From positions 3,100,001 to 3,164,000 of the forward strand of contig NZ_CP036532.1 of assembly GCF_004331955.1 (NCBI RefSeq): a stretch of DNA of 64,000 nucleotides. The letters run 5' to 3'. Below, one piece after another: positions 8,660 to 19,380 of the stretch. A program made the translations under genes and the position numbers. How positions within the stretch are numbered: position 1 is the stretch's first letter; every line of letters starts with the position of its first letter. This DNA is from Roseitalea porphyridii (GTDB lineage Bacteria > Pseudomonadota > Alphaproteobacteria > Rhizobiales > Rhizobiaceae). The notes beneath the pieces were generated by a model. The model searched no databases. It was not told the DNA's origin and saw nothing but the letters and a program-made list of their open reading frames with translations.

Positions 8660-10078
8660 CTACCGGCCAATCATCCAGTCGGTGAGCCAGCGCATGCGCC
8701 GGCCATAGGGCGGCGTGATTACCTTGCGCAGCATCGGCCACTGGGGAAGCACCAGCACGGAGCGCTGGTGGGAGAACTCCTCAAAGCCCCGCCTGCCATG
8801 GTAGGCGCCATGGCCAGACGGGCCCACGCCGCCGAACGGGAGGTCATCGATGGCGAGGTGAACGATGGTGCCGTTGACCATCGCGCCGCCGGACGTCGTG
8901 CGCGCGACCATGCGCTCGGCGGCGCCGGCATCGCGCCCGAAGGCGTAGAGCGCCAGCGGATGATCGCGCGTCGTGATGAAGGACACCGCCTCGTCGACAC
9001 CGTCATATTCGATCACGGGCAGGACCGGCCCGAAGATCTCCTCGCGCATCAATGCCCCGTCGAGGGGCGGATCGAGCACGATGGTGGGCGGCATCTTGCG
9101 GCTGTCCTCGGCGGGCGATTCCGTCTCCAGCACCGTCGCGCCGGCGTCGCGCGCCTCCTCGACCAATGCCGTCAGCCGCTCGAAATGGCCGTCCGAGGCG
9201 ATCGACGTATAGGCCGGATTGGCCGCGTGGCTCGGATAGGACCGGCGCGCCTCGGCAAGGATCGCATCCGCGAATTCACGCGCCCGGCCTTTCGGGACGA
9301 GCAGATAGTCGGGCGCGATGCAGGTCTGTCCGGCGCTGTAGAACTTGCCGAACGCGACGAGCGGGGCATGCGCGGCCGGATCGGCGTCCGGCATCATCAC
9401 GCAGGGGCTCTTGCCGCCAAGTTCCAGCGTCACCGGCGTCAGGTTCTTCGCCGCCTCGATCGCCACGAGCCGGCCCACGCGGGTCGACCCGGTGAAGAAC
9501 AGATGATCGAACGGCAGTTGCGAGAACGCCTTGCCGATCTCCGCATCGCCGGTGACCACCGCGACCTCGTCCTCGCCATAGACGTCGGCGAACAGCTTGC
9601 TCAGCGACGCCGAGGTGTGCGGGCTCAGTTCGGACGGCTTGATCATCACGCGGTTGCCGGCGGCCAGCGCCTGGGCGGCCGGAAGCACGGCGAGATGGAA
9701 CGGGTAGTTCCACGGCGCGACGATGCCGACGACGCCCTTGGGCTCATGACGGATATAGGTCCGGCCCGGAACCGGAAGGCCGGGATTGAAGATGCGCGTC
9801 GGCGACGCCCAGCGATCCAGATGCCGGCAGGTATGCTCGATGCTGCGGATGGCGACGGCGATCTCGGCCTGCAGCGTCTCGTCGGCCGAGCGGTTGCCGA
9901 AATCGGCGCTGACGGCCTTGACGATCTCGCCCCGGCGCGAGCGGATCGCGCGCACCAGATCGCGCAGTTTCATCCGGCGGGCGCTCACCCCCGGCGCGCT
10001 GTCGAACGAGAACGCGCCGCGCTGCATCCTGAACAGCGCCTTCATGCGGTCTTCGTCGGACTTGAACGGTGCATTCAT
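8660..10078 (-). CDS. coniferyl aldehyde dehydrogenase-type aldehyde dehydrogenase
   Basis: 472 residues, NAD(P)-dependent aldehyde dehydrogenase. Visible landmarks: PWNYPFHL near residue 120, FTGSTRVGR, LELGGKSP with the general-base Glu, and catalytic Cys253 in SAGQTCIAPDY. The sequence PDY after the Cys and the hydrophobic C-terminal end (LRKVITPPYGRR) are like coniferyl aldehyde dehydrogenases (CalB) and class 3 ALDHs with a membrane-leaning tail. The natural substrate here is not known; no lignin genes flank it. It is 45 bases downstream of the MscS-like gene on the same strand. Confidence 0.85.
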   Translation of the reverse strand: MNAPFKSDEDRMKALFRMQRGAFSFDSAPGVSARRMKLRDLVRAIRSRRGEIVKAVSADFGNRSADETLQAEIAVAIRSIEHTCRHLDRWASPTRIFNPGLPVPGRTYIRHEPKGVVGIVAPWNYPFHLAVLPAAQALAAGNRVMIKPSELSPHTSASLSKLFADVYGEDEVAVVTGDAEIGKAFSQLPFDHLFFTGSTRVGRLVAIEAAKNLTPVTLELGGKSPCVMMPDADPAAHAPLVAFGKFYSAGQTCIAPDYLLVPKGRAREFADAILAEARRSYPSHAANPAYTSIASDGHFERLTALVEEARDAGATVLETESPAEDSRKMPPTIVLDPPLDGALMREEIFGPVLPVIEYDGVDEAVSFITTRDHPLALYAFGRDAGAAERMVARTTSGGAMVNGTIVHLAIDDLPFGGVGPSGHGAYHGRRGFEEFSHQRSVLVLPQWPMLRKVITPPYGRRMRWLTDWMIGR

Positions 10079-10123
10079 GGCAGGATCCTACAATGGGCCG
10101 GACGGGCCCGCAAACCGCGCACG

Positions 10124-11797
10124 TCAGGCCGCTTCAGCCGGCTTGGCCTCGGGGAACAATTCCTCGCCGCGCGCCTCGATCTCCGCGGCTGCCGCCAGCA
10201 GCTTCTCGCGGACCTCGCATTCCAGAAGCCATGCCGCGTTCGGATCGTCGCAGGGAACAAGGAACATCACCGACTGGCCGAAAACGTCGTGGCCCGTCAC
10301 GTATACCCCGCGATTGTCGAGATCACCCAGCCGGTCCGACATCGCGTCGAGAATGTCTTCATAGGCCTTCCGCAACGGATCGATCGGCGCATCGTGCGCC
10401 AGACGCAGATCGACGCGGCGGATGATCTCGGAATCGACCATGGTCCAGTTCTCGAAACTTTCCTCGACGAAGTCGGAGACCGGCACGACGATGCGCCGAC
10501 CGCTCCAGTCGCGAAGCTGGACGAAGGTGAAATGGATGCGTTCGACGGTGCAGATATAGTCGCCCCACAGCAGCTTGTCGCCGATCTTGGCCGACTGGTT
10601 CAGCGCGATCTGCATCGACGACAGGATGTTGGCGAGAATGCTGCGCGCGGCGAAGGCGAGGATCAGCGTGAGCACCCCCGCCGATGCGAGCAGCGATATG
10701 CCGAGATTGTGCGCGAGGTTGGCTTCGCGCAGCAGAAGCCCCCCGCCCGCCACGACCAAAATGACGATCAGCAGGCGACGCGCGGCGGCGACCTTTGTGG
10801 CGAGCCCGCGCTTTCGCTCCTGCCCCTCGCCGACCGGGCTGAGCTGGCCCTGGTCGAAGTCGATCAGCCGGTTGAGGATCGTGTCGGCGACGTTGATGAC
10901 GAGCCAGATCGCGACGATGAAATAGCCCACCGTGATCAGCGGCGAGACCAGCGCGTCGATGCGGCCCGAAAAGACGAACAGGCCGTGCGTGAACAGGTTC
11001 ACCGTCGCCGTCATCGCCAGAAGGATGAGCGGGCCGCGCACGGCGAGCATGAAGGATTCGCCGCCCTCGTCGCGGCGCTTGCGGAACAGGCCCCTGGACA
11101 TCAGCGCATAGGTGCCGAAGCCGAGCCCGAGGGCCAGCAGCACCGCCAGTGGCAAGGCGAACAGCTCCCACAGGCGCAGGTCGAACACGACCTCCCGGTG
11201 CAGTGGTTCGGGCAGCATCGCCTCGAACTGCGAACGGCCATAGCGGGCGGCGAGCGCGGGCAGGTTCTCGACCGAGGCTTCCGCGAACAGCCAGACCGGA
11301 TCACCGCCGGCAGGGCGGACGCGGTTGAGACGGATCGACACGGGACGGTCGTCCAGTTCGACCATCCACAGAAGGATCGACCGCCTCGGCTCGCCCGCCA
11401 TCGCCGCTTCCGACGGAGCCCGGGCGTTCAAACCGTCGGGCCTGTCGGGCAGATCGGTCCAGTCGATGACGACCTTGCGTTCGATGATGACGGCCAGTTG
11501 ACGGGCGAGTTGGGGGCCGGCGCTGGGCTGTTCGGCGACGGGATAGCCGCTCAGGTCGAGCAGGTGGGCGGCGCCCTGCCAGTCCCCATCGGCGGCGCGG
11601 TCCAGAAAGGATTCGACCGTCGCCTGCGGCGTCTGCCGGTCGATCCCCGCCGGGACCGGGCCAAGCCCTTCGTTCAGTGCATCGGCTTCGAAGAAGCGCT
11701 GCGAACCGTCCTGCGCGGTCGCCGCGACCGCCAGGATCAGGATCAGAAGTGCGGCGCAAAGCGGTCGCGCCGCATGATGCATCCGTTTCGCAAGCAC
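10124..11797 (-). CDS. MscS-family mechanosensitive channel with periplasmic N-terminal domain
   Basis: 557 residues. Signal peptide at 1-29 (ends AVAATAQ), then about 170 residues predicted periplasmic, several membrane segments between about 195 and 400, and the MscS pore/beta domain: SILANILSSMQIALNQ (pore helix), KIGDKLLWGDYICTVE, and VPVSDFVEESFEN. Such larger MscS proteins release solutes on osmotic downshift; the extra periplasmic domain is common in alphaproteobacteria. It is monocistronic or leads into the aldehyde dehydrogenase gene. The start has KR-rich residues and a hydrophobic core consistent with export. Confidence 0.88.
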   Translation of the reverse strand: MLAKRMHHAARPLCAALLILILAVAATAQDGSQRFFEADALNEGLGPVPAGIDRQTPQATVESFLDRAADGDWQGAAHLLDLSGYPVAEQPSAGPQLARQLAVIIERKVVIDWTDLPDRPDGLNARAPSEAAMAGEPRRSILLWMVELDDRPVSIRLNRVRPAGGDPVWLFAEASVENLPALAARYGRSQFEAMLPEPLHREVVFDLRLWELFALPLAVLLALGLGFGTYALMSRGLFRKRRDEGGESFMLAVRGPLILLAMTATVNLFTHGLFVFSGRIDALVSPLITVGYFIVAIWLVINVADTILNRLIDFDQGQLSPVGEGQERKRGLATKVAAARRLLIVILVVAGGGLLLREANLAHNLGISLLASAGVLTLILAFAARSILANILSSMQIALNQSAKIGDKLLWGDYICTVERIHFTFVQLRDWSGRRIVVPVSDFVEESFENWTMVDSEIIRRVDLRLAHDAPIDPLRKAYEDILDAMSDRLGDLDNRGVYVTGHDVFGQSVMFLVPCDDPNAAWLLECEVREKLLAAAAEIEARGEELFPEAKPAEAA

Positions 11798-11855
11798 CCC
11801 CGATAACGCGTGAACGGCGCGTCCGTTCCACGCGCCGGCCTGAGCGGCGGCGGCC

Positions 11856-12764
11856 TCAGACCGGATCGTGGACGATCAACGTGCCGGCGCCATGCTCGGT
11901 GAAGATCTCCAGAAGGACCGCGTGCGGCACCTTGCCGTTGAGGATGACGACGCCTTTGACGCCGCGCGTCAACGCGGCGATGCAGGTCTCGACCTTGGGG
12001 ATCATGCCGCCCGATATCGTGCCGTCGCCGATAAGCCCGCGCGCTTCCGAGACGGTAAGCTGCTTGATCAGCTCGCCGTTCGCGCCGAGCACGCCGGGCA
12101 CGTCGGTGAGGAACAGGAGCCGTTGGGCGGAGACCGCACCGGCGATCGCGCCGGCGAACGTGTCGGCATTGATGTTGTAGGTGTGGCCGTCGCGGCCGGG
12201 CGCCACCGGCGCGATCACCGGGATCATCTCGGAGGTTGCGAGTTGGTCGAGCAGCGTGCGGTCGACCCGCGCCGGTTCGCCGACGAAACCGAGATCGACG
12301 ATCCGCTCGATGTTGCTGTCCTCGTCGCGGATCGTGCGGCGGGCCTTTTCGGCGAAGACGAGGTTGCCGTCCTTGCCGCACAGTCCGATCGCCCAGGCGC
12401 CCTGAGCGTTGATCAGCGCGACGATCTGCTTGTTGATCGAGCCGGCGAGCACCATCTCGACGATCTCGACGGTCTTCTCGTCGGTCACGCGCAGGCCGCC
12501 CTCGAACGTGCTCTCGATGCCCATGCGGTCGAGCATGGCGCCGATCTGCGGGCCGCCGCCGTGAACGACCACAGGATTGACGCCGGACTGCTTCAGAAGG
12601 GCGATGTCCTGGGCGAAGGCGGTGCCGAGCTCGGTATCGCCCATGGCGTGACCGCCATATTTGACGACGACGGTCTTGCCCGCATAGCGCTGCATGTAGG
12701 GCAGCGCGGCGGCGAGGATGGCGGCTTCGGTCGCCGGTTGCGCGGTGGTGTCTGGGTGGGCCAT
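11856..12764 (-). CDS. argB: acetylglutamate kinase
   Basis: 302 residues. Second step of arginine synthesis: N-acetylglutamate plus ATP to N-acetylglutamyl 5-phosphate. Shows [12 protein letters not shown] (phosphate-binding Lys and Gly-Gly), [11 protein letters not shown], the arginine-sensitive family's [13 protein letters not shown], and GGMIPKVE near the C-terminus. I chose the ATG giving MAHPDTT; an upstream Met would add seven residues. As often in rhizobia, argB stands apart from the other arg genes. Feedback inhibition by arginine is expected from the family. Confidence 0.96.
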   Translation of the reverse strand: MAHPDTTAQPATEAAILAAALPYMQRYAGKTVVVKYGGHAMGDTELGTAFAQDIALLKQSGVNPVVVHGGGPQIGAMLDRMGIESTFEGGLRVTDEKTVEIVEMVLAGSINKQIVALINAQGAWAIGLCGKDGNLVFAEKARRTIRDEDSNIERIVDLGFVGEPARVDRTLLDQLATSEMIPVIAPVAPGRDGHTYNINADTFAGAIAGAVSAQRLLFLTDVPGVLGANGELIKQLTVSEARGLIGDGTISGGMIPKVETCIAALTRGVKGVVILNGKVPHAVLLEIFTEHGAGTLIVHDPV

Positions 12765-12940
12765 TGGACTGGTTCCGGGCGGCAATCGGGCGCTGTCATA
12801 GGCAACCGGAGACCGAATGAAAAGGCGGATCGCGCCCCCGAAGGTGCGCGCGCCGCGCCGCGCTCACGCAATCGTTGACCAAGGTGAGATGAAAGCCCGG
12901 CCGTTTCGGCCTATGTTCGTGGCAACAAAGGAGAACGTCC

Positions 12941-13459
12941 ATGCTGACCAAACGCACGGTTCTGGGCCTCGGCATTGGCGGCGCCGCCGCCGTGACCGTG
13001 GCCAAATGGTGGGGCACCGCCCCGGCAACGGCCTCGTCCGACGGCGCCTTCGAGATCGTCAAGACCGAGGAGGAATGGCGCGCGCAACTGACGCCGCAGC
13101 AATTCGCCGTCCTGCGCGAGGAAGCCACCGAACGTCCGTTCACGAGCCCGCTCAACGACGAAAAGCGCGCCGGCGTCTATCATTGCGCCGGCTGCGAGCA
13201 GGAGTTGTTCCTGTCGGAGACCAAGTACGACAGCGGCACGGGCTGGCCGAGCTTCTGGCAGGAAATCGAGGGCAAGGTCGGCTACAAGACCGACTACAAG
13301 CTGTTCGTTCCGCGCACCGAGGAGCATTGCTCGCGATGCGGCGGCCATCTGGGCCATGTGTTCGACGACGGTCCCGCGCCGACCGGCAAGCGCCATTGCA
13401 TCAATGGCGTCGCCCTGAAGTTCGTCCCCGCCGACGGCGCCGAGCCGATTTATGGTTAG
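12941..13459 (+). CDS. msrB: exported peptide-methionine (R)-S-oxide reductase
   Basis: 172 residues. A basic start (MLTKRT) and a hydrophobic stretch LGLGIGGAAAVTVA form a signal sequence or anchor that cytoplasmic MsrB lacks, so the enzyme probably repairs methionine sulfoxide in the periplasm. The MsrB domain follows: zinc ligands in CAGC and CSRC, GTGWPSFW, and the catalytic Cys153 in KRHCINGVALKF. Preceded by AAAGGAGA at good spacing. The gene is divergent from argB and convergent with the AT-rich orphan behind dnaK. Confidence 0.93.
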   Translation: MLTKRTVLGLGIGGAAAVTVAKWWGTAPATASSDGAFEIVKTEEEWRAQLTPQQFAVLREEATERPFTSPLNDEKRAGVYHCAGCEQELFLSETKYDSGTGWPSFWQEIEGKVGYKTDYKLFVPRTEEHCSRCGGHLGHVFDDGPAPTGKRHCINGVALKFVPADGAEPIYG

Positions 13460-13481
13460 TCACATATATCTGCGGATGCTC

Positions 13482-13928
13482 TCAAACAGCTATCAACGCA
13501 AATATTCCGAAAGCAGTGCCAAAGAAAAGCCATGTATTTGATACAACAATCCCGATCGGCAGGCCAAATACACCGTTGAACGGCGCGTACTTCACTCCAA
13601 AACCGTGACTCTTCAAAGCGGAGTTAAAGACCGTTCTGAAAACGTCTTCAGATCGACGCAATCTAAGATATTCCGCCCTTGAGACCCAATATGACGCCCA
13701 ACAAAGCACAATAGACGAGAGCGGGAAAATATACTTATAGATCGGCTCTACAAGCTCATTGGCTGAAAATAGTGGCACAGAAATGAGGGCAGCATATGCC
13801 GCAATAGACCAGTATATGGACTTCCAGTAAGCGGCATGTTTGTAATGGTAATCTTCCCAGGCGGCTGCAATTAGAGTCGCCTGGGAATTTCGCTCGGGTT
13901 CTGGGGCTTTTGCGTCCACTTGAACCAA
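13482..13928 (-). CDS. AT-rich orphan gene: small membrane protein of unknown function
   Basis: 148 residues, start TTG at 13928, three bases of dnaK stop (TAA) immediately before it, and AGAAGAAGG inside the dnaK end at 8-base spacing, so it is in the dnaK frame and translationally adjacent. Two hydrophobic segments (about 38-56 and 65-83) and another at the C-terminus (about 125-147) make it a likely inner-membrane protein; the rest is charged and aromatic-rich (YHYKHAAYWKS). Base composition (under half G+C) differs sharply from both neighbours, which suggests recent acquisition. It occupies the place where dnaJ is usually found. I do not recognise a family. Confidence 0.6.
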   Translation of the reverse strand: MVQVDAKAPEPERNSQATLIAAAWEDYHYKHAAYWKSIYWSIAAYAALISVPLFSANELVEPIYKYIFPLSSIVLCWASYWVSRAEYLRLRRSEDVFRTVFNSALKSHGFGVKYAPFNGVFGLPIGIVVSNTWLFFGTAFGIFALIAV

Positions 13929-15860
<1,932 letters not shown>

Positions 15861-15985
15861 GTCTTACCTCTTTTGTGCAGCAGACCGCGCGGACCCGTTA
15901 TGGCGTTCGTGAGCGCGGCCCCTTTTCATTGGCAGAATTGGTTCATTTCCGGAGGCGCCTTGCCGCGCCGTCCGCGCTGGCGGGT

Positions 15986-16014
15986 ATATAAGGAGGGCCC
16001 TTTTTGCCTGCAAG
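15986..16014 (-). promoter_or_regulatory. candidate heat-shock-type promoter of dnaK
   Basis: Minus strand: CTTGCA (16014-16009), 17-base spacer, TTATAT (15991-15986). The CTTG core in the -35 box is the hallmark of alphaproteobacterial RpoH promoters, and the gap to the dnaK start leaves a leader of about 120 bases. No CIRCE element is visible. Confidence 0.5.
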
Positions 16015-16046
16015 GCGCGGTATCGGGGAATGTATGCACACCGGGA

Positions 16047-16931
16047 TCAGCGGCGCTCGCCGGCCCGCAGCAAAAGCAGACCCGCCGCGACGATTGCGGC
16101 GGCGCCCAGCCACACATTGAGCCCGGGCAGATCGCCGAAGACGAGATAGCCGATGATCACCGCGCCGATCAGTTCGACATAGACGATCGGCGACAGGGTG
16201 GAGGCTTCGGCAAAGCGGAAGGCGTTGATCGACAGCATGTGACTGACCGCCGAAAGGCCGCCGAGCAGCGCAAACAGGCCAAGGTCGGCCACATCCACCC
16301 ATTTCCATGCATGGATCGCCTGCGGCGTCAGGATCAGCGCACCGACAACACACTGGAATATGAGCGTCTTCACCGGATCGCTGCGGCGCGCGGCCTGGCG
16401 TGTGGCGAGAAGGTAAAGGCCGAACAACACCCCGCTCGCGACCGCCAGCAAGAGGCCCGGCTCGATACCGCCGCCGGTGGGATCGACGATCACCAATGCG
16501 CCGGCGAAGCCGAGCACGACGCTGACCGCCTTTCGCGGCGAGAACCGCTCGCCGAGCAGCAGCACCGCAAGCGCGCTCGCGACGATCGGACCAACGAAGA
16601 ACGCGCTGATCGCTGTCGCCAGCGGTACGGTGGCGATCGCGACGAAATAGAGCGTCATCGCGCCGACCAGGAACAGGGTTCTCAGCGTGTGCGCGCCGAG
16701 GTCACGACGCGGGAAGATGGCCGGGCCGAAGCGGGCAAGGCCCAGCGGAATGATCAGCGCACTGGCGACTGCGTATCGGGCCCAGCTTATGAAGAGCGGC
16801 GAATAGTCCGCGGCCAGATACTTCGCGGTGGCATCGACCACCGGAATGGCGAGCATGGCCGCCACCATGAGCCCGACCCCGAGGGCCGGCCGTTCCGTGC
16901 CGTCGATGTCGGCCGCGGCCCTGTCGCGCAT
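16047..16931 (-). CDS. EamA/DMT-family transporter
   Basis: 294 residues from the ATG at 16931, which has AGAAGGGG upstream at 6-7 bases; a much longer open frame upstream is only antisense PBP/intergenic noise. Ten hydrophobic segments in two EamA repeats (about 15-145 and 155-290), typical of the drug/metabolite transporter superfamily of inner-membrane exporters or uptake carriers. The substrate cannot be predicted. It stands alone between dnaK and the PBP gene, all on the minus strand. Confidence 0.88.
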   Translation of the reverse strand: MRDRAAADIDGTERPALGVGLMVAAMLAIPVVDATAKYLAADYSPLFISWARYAVASALIIPLGLARFGPAIFPRRDLGAHTLRTLFLVGAMTLYFVAIATVPLATAISAFFVGPIVASALAVLLLGERFSPRKAVSVVLGFAGALVIVDPTGGGIEPGLLLAVASGVLFGLYLLATRQAARRSDPVKTLIFQCVVGALILTPQAIHAWKWVDVADLGLFALLGGLSAVSHMLSINAFRFAEASTLSPIVYVELIGAVIIGYLVFGDLPGLNVWLGAAAIVAAGLLLLRAGERR

Positions 16932-17032
16932 GGCCCACCCCTTCTGTTCGCCATGCCCAAAAACGCTATCGGTGCGGCGTGACGCAGGCAAGGCGCGCAG
17001 AGGCCAAGAACGGCCTCGATCGTGACAAGACC

Positions 17033-19252
17033 CTACCGACCCAGGATCACGTCCAGAACCGAGCGGCCGCCGGCATCGTTCGATCCGCCGACGCTTGCCG
17101 GAGGGCGCGGGCCGCCGGTCGACGAGGTCATCGTGCGGTCCGGCGGCGGCGGCACGTAGCCGCCCGACCCGTTGCCCGACGCCATCGGCACGCCGGCTTG
17201 CGGCACCGGCGGGGCCGGGCCGCGCTCGGGGCGCGGGCCGGGGATGATGTTGAAGGGCATGTAGCCAGGCAGATCGGCGATCGGCAGGTTCTCGTGGGCC
17301 GGCTGCATCACCGCACGCCACGTCATCACGGGAAGCGTGCCGCCGGTGACGTCCTTCATCGGTGCGCCGTCGTCATTGCCGAACCAGACGCCGGTGACCA
17401 GATGCGCCGTGTAGCCGACGAACCAGGCATCGCGCGCGTTCTGCGTGGTGCCGGTCTTGCCGGCAGCGGGGTGGTTGAAGGCGGCCGCCCGGGCGGTGCC
17501 CGACCGGACCGTCTGGCTCATCATCCGGTTCATCATGCCGGCAAGGTCCGGCGCCAGAACGCGCGGGCGATCGGCCCTGCGCTCGTAGAGGACCTCGCCG
17601 TCGAGCGTCGTCACGCGGGCGATGACGTGCGGCTTGGCGCCATAGCCGCCCGTCGCAAACGGCAGATAGGCCGCGGTCAGTTCGAACAGCGTCACCTCGG
17701 ACGTGCCCAGCGACAGCGACGCATTGGCGGTCAGTTCCGATTGGATCCCCATCCGGCGGGCGGTCCGCGCCGCATTGGCCGGTCCCGTCTCCATGATGAG
17801 TTGCGCGGCGACCGAGTTGAGCGACTTCGACAGCGCCGTCTCCAGCGTGACCGGCCCGTGATACCGGCCGCGATAGTTCTCCGGCGACCATTTGCCGATC
17901 CGGATCGGCGCGTCGTTGCGCACCGAGGTGGGGGTCAGCCCCTGCTCGAGCGCGGCCAGATAGACGAACGGCTTGAAGGCAGAACCGGGCTGGCGTCTGG
18001 CCTCGGTCGCGCGGTCGAACTGCGAGCGCTCATAGTCGGCGCCCCCGACCATCGCCCGCACGGCACCGGACATGTCGATGGAGACGAGCGCGCCCTGGCT
18101 GACGTTGCGCTCGGCGCCGTGTTCGGCGATCGTCGCCCGGACCGCCGCCTCGGCGGCCTTCTGCAGGTCGAGATCGATCGTCGTGTCGACGATCACGTCG
18201 CGCCGGACCTTGCCGATCAGCTCCGGCAGTTCCTCCATCACCGCATCGGCGACGTAATGGTGGGCGCCGGACCAGTAGCGGCTGGCACGCGTCTTGGGCT
18301 GCGCCAGCGCGGCCGTCATCTCGCTGTCGGAGACGAGCCCTTGGTCGCGCATGACCGAAAGGACCAGTTGCGCGCGGCCCTCGGCCGCTTCCGGGTCACG
18401 GTTCGGTGACAGCCGGGACGGGGCCTTCAGAAGACCGGCCAGCAGTGCCGCCTCGGGCAGCGAGACATCGCGCGCCGACTTGCCGAAATAGCGCCGTGCC
18501 GCCGATTCCACGCCATAGGCGCCGGCGCCGAAATAGACCCGGTTGAGGTACATTTCGAGGATCTGCTGCTTGGAATATTCGTGCTCCAGCCAGACGGCGA
18601 GCAGCACTTCCTGGACCTTGCGGCCGATCGTGCGCTCGGGCGTGAGGAACAGGTTCTTGGCAAGCTGCTGGGTCAGCGTCGATCCGCCCTGGACGAGGCC
18701 GCCGGCCATCACGTTGCGGGCCATCGCCCGCGCCAGTCCGATCGGATCGACCCCGAAATGCGAGAAGAAGCGCCGGTCCTCGATCGCCACGACGGCCTTG
18801 GGGATGTAGGGGCTGATCTCGTGCAGGCCGAGCGCCTGCCCGCCGGTCGCGCCCCGGTTGGTGATCAGGTCGCCACCGGCCGAAACGATCTTGACGTTCG
18901 GCGGGCGGTCCGGAACGGTCCAGGTGCTCGCCGAGGGCAGTTGCGCGCCATACCAGGCGATCACGCCGGCAAGGGCGATGCCGCCCCAGATGCATCCGAT
19001 GAAGCCCCAGTAGACCAGCCCGCCGAACAGGCCGCGCGCGCGCGCCGCCACCTTGCGCGAAGTACGCTTGCCGCCGGCCCTCTTCTTCTGGGTGGCCTTG
19101 CGCCGCTTCGGCCCGGACTTCGCCGACCGGCGCGGCGGCGGGGCGGCGCGATCGTCGGCGGTCACGGCGAAGTCGGCCGCGCCCCTTCGCCCCTTGCCGT
19201 CTTCGAAACGGGGCTCGACGCGCCGCTTGCGCTTTTTTTTCGATGAGAACAT
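17033..19252 (-). CDS. class A penicillin-binding protein (PBP1A-like)
   Basis: About 739 residues. A very basic cytoplasmic N-terminus (Lys/Arg-rich to about residue 75) is followed by one membrane anchor (about 78-105). The glycosyltransferase (GT51) domain shows EDRRFFSHFGVDPIG with catalytic Glu, GGSTLTQQLAKN and the RKVQEVLLAVWLE segment. The transpeptidase domain has the Ser-x-x-Lys box GSAFKP, the SLNS box and KTGTT. The tail is Pro/Gly-rich. It polymerises and crosslinks peptidoglycan in the periplasm. I prefer the ATG giving MFSSKKKRK; a TTG 30 bases upstream is possible. Confidence 0.95.
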   Translation of the reverse strand: MFSSKKKRKRRVEPRFEDGKGRRGAADFAVTADDRAAPPPRRSAKSGPKRRKATQKKRAGGKRTSRKVAARARGLFGGLVYWGFIGCIWGGIALAGVIAWYGAQLPSASTWTVPDRPPNVKIVSAGGDLITNRGATGGQALGLHEISPYIPKAVVAIEDRRFFSHFGVDPIGLARAMARNVMAGGLVQGGSTLTQQLAKNLFLTPERTIGRKVQEVLLAVWLEHEYSKQQILEMYLNRVYFGAGAYGVESAARRYFGKSARDVSLPEAALLAGLLKAPSRLSPNRDPEAAEGRAQLVLSVMRDQGLVSDSEMTAALAQPKTRASRYWSGAHHYVADAVMEELPELIGKVRRDVIVDTTIDLDLQKAAEAAVRATIAEHGAERNVSQGALVSIDMSGAVRAMVGGADYERSQFDRATEARRQPGSAFKPFVYLAALEQGLTPTSVRNDAPIRIGKWSPENYRGRYHGPVTLETALSKSLNSVAAQLIMETGPANAARTARRMGIQSELTANASLSLGTSEVTLFELTAAYLPFATGGYGAKPHVIARVTTLDGEVLYERRADRPRVLAPDLAGMMNRMMSQTVRSGTARAAAFNHPAAGKTGTTQNARDAWFVGYTAHLVTGVWFGNDDGAPMKDVTGGTLPVMTWRAVMQPAHENLPIADLPGYMPFNIIPGPRPERGPAPPVPQAGVPMASGNGSGGYVPPPPDRTMTSSTGGPRPPASVGGSNDAGGRSVLDVILGR

Positions 19253-19380
19253 GCGGGCCCGCACAACCGTGACTGCAAACAAACAAACGGTCGTCCAAGA
19301 CCTAAAGCAGCCGGTTTAAGGGGCGGTTAATCGTCCGTGTCCGCCACGACCTCGATCATCGCGCCCGCGTTCATCAACCG

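Noticed and set aside
8603-11806. A 1067-codon open frame on the plus strand
   Set aside because: Antisense to the aldehyde dehydrogenase and MscS genes, low-complexity Arg/His/Asp-rich composition, no domain; a high-GC shadow frame.
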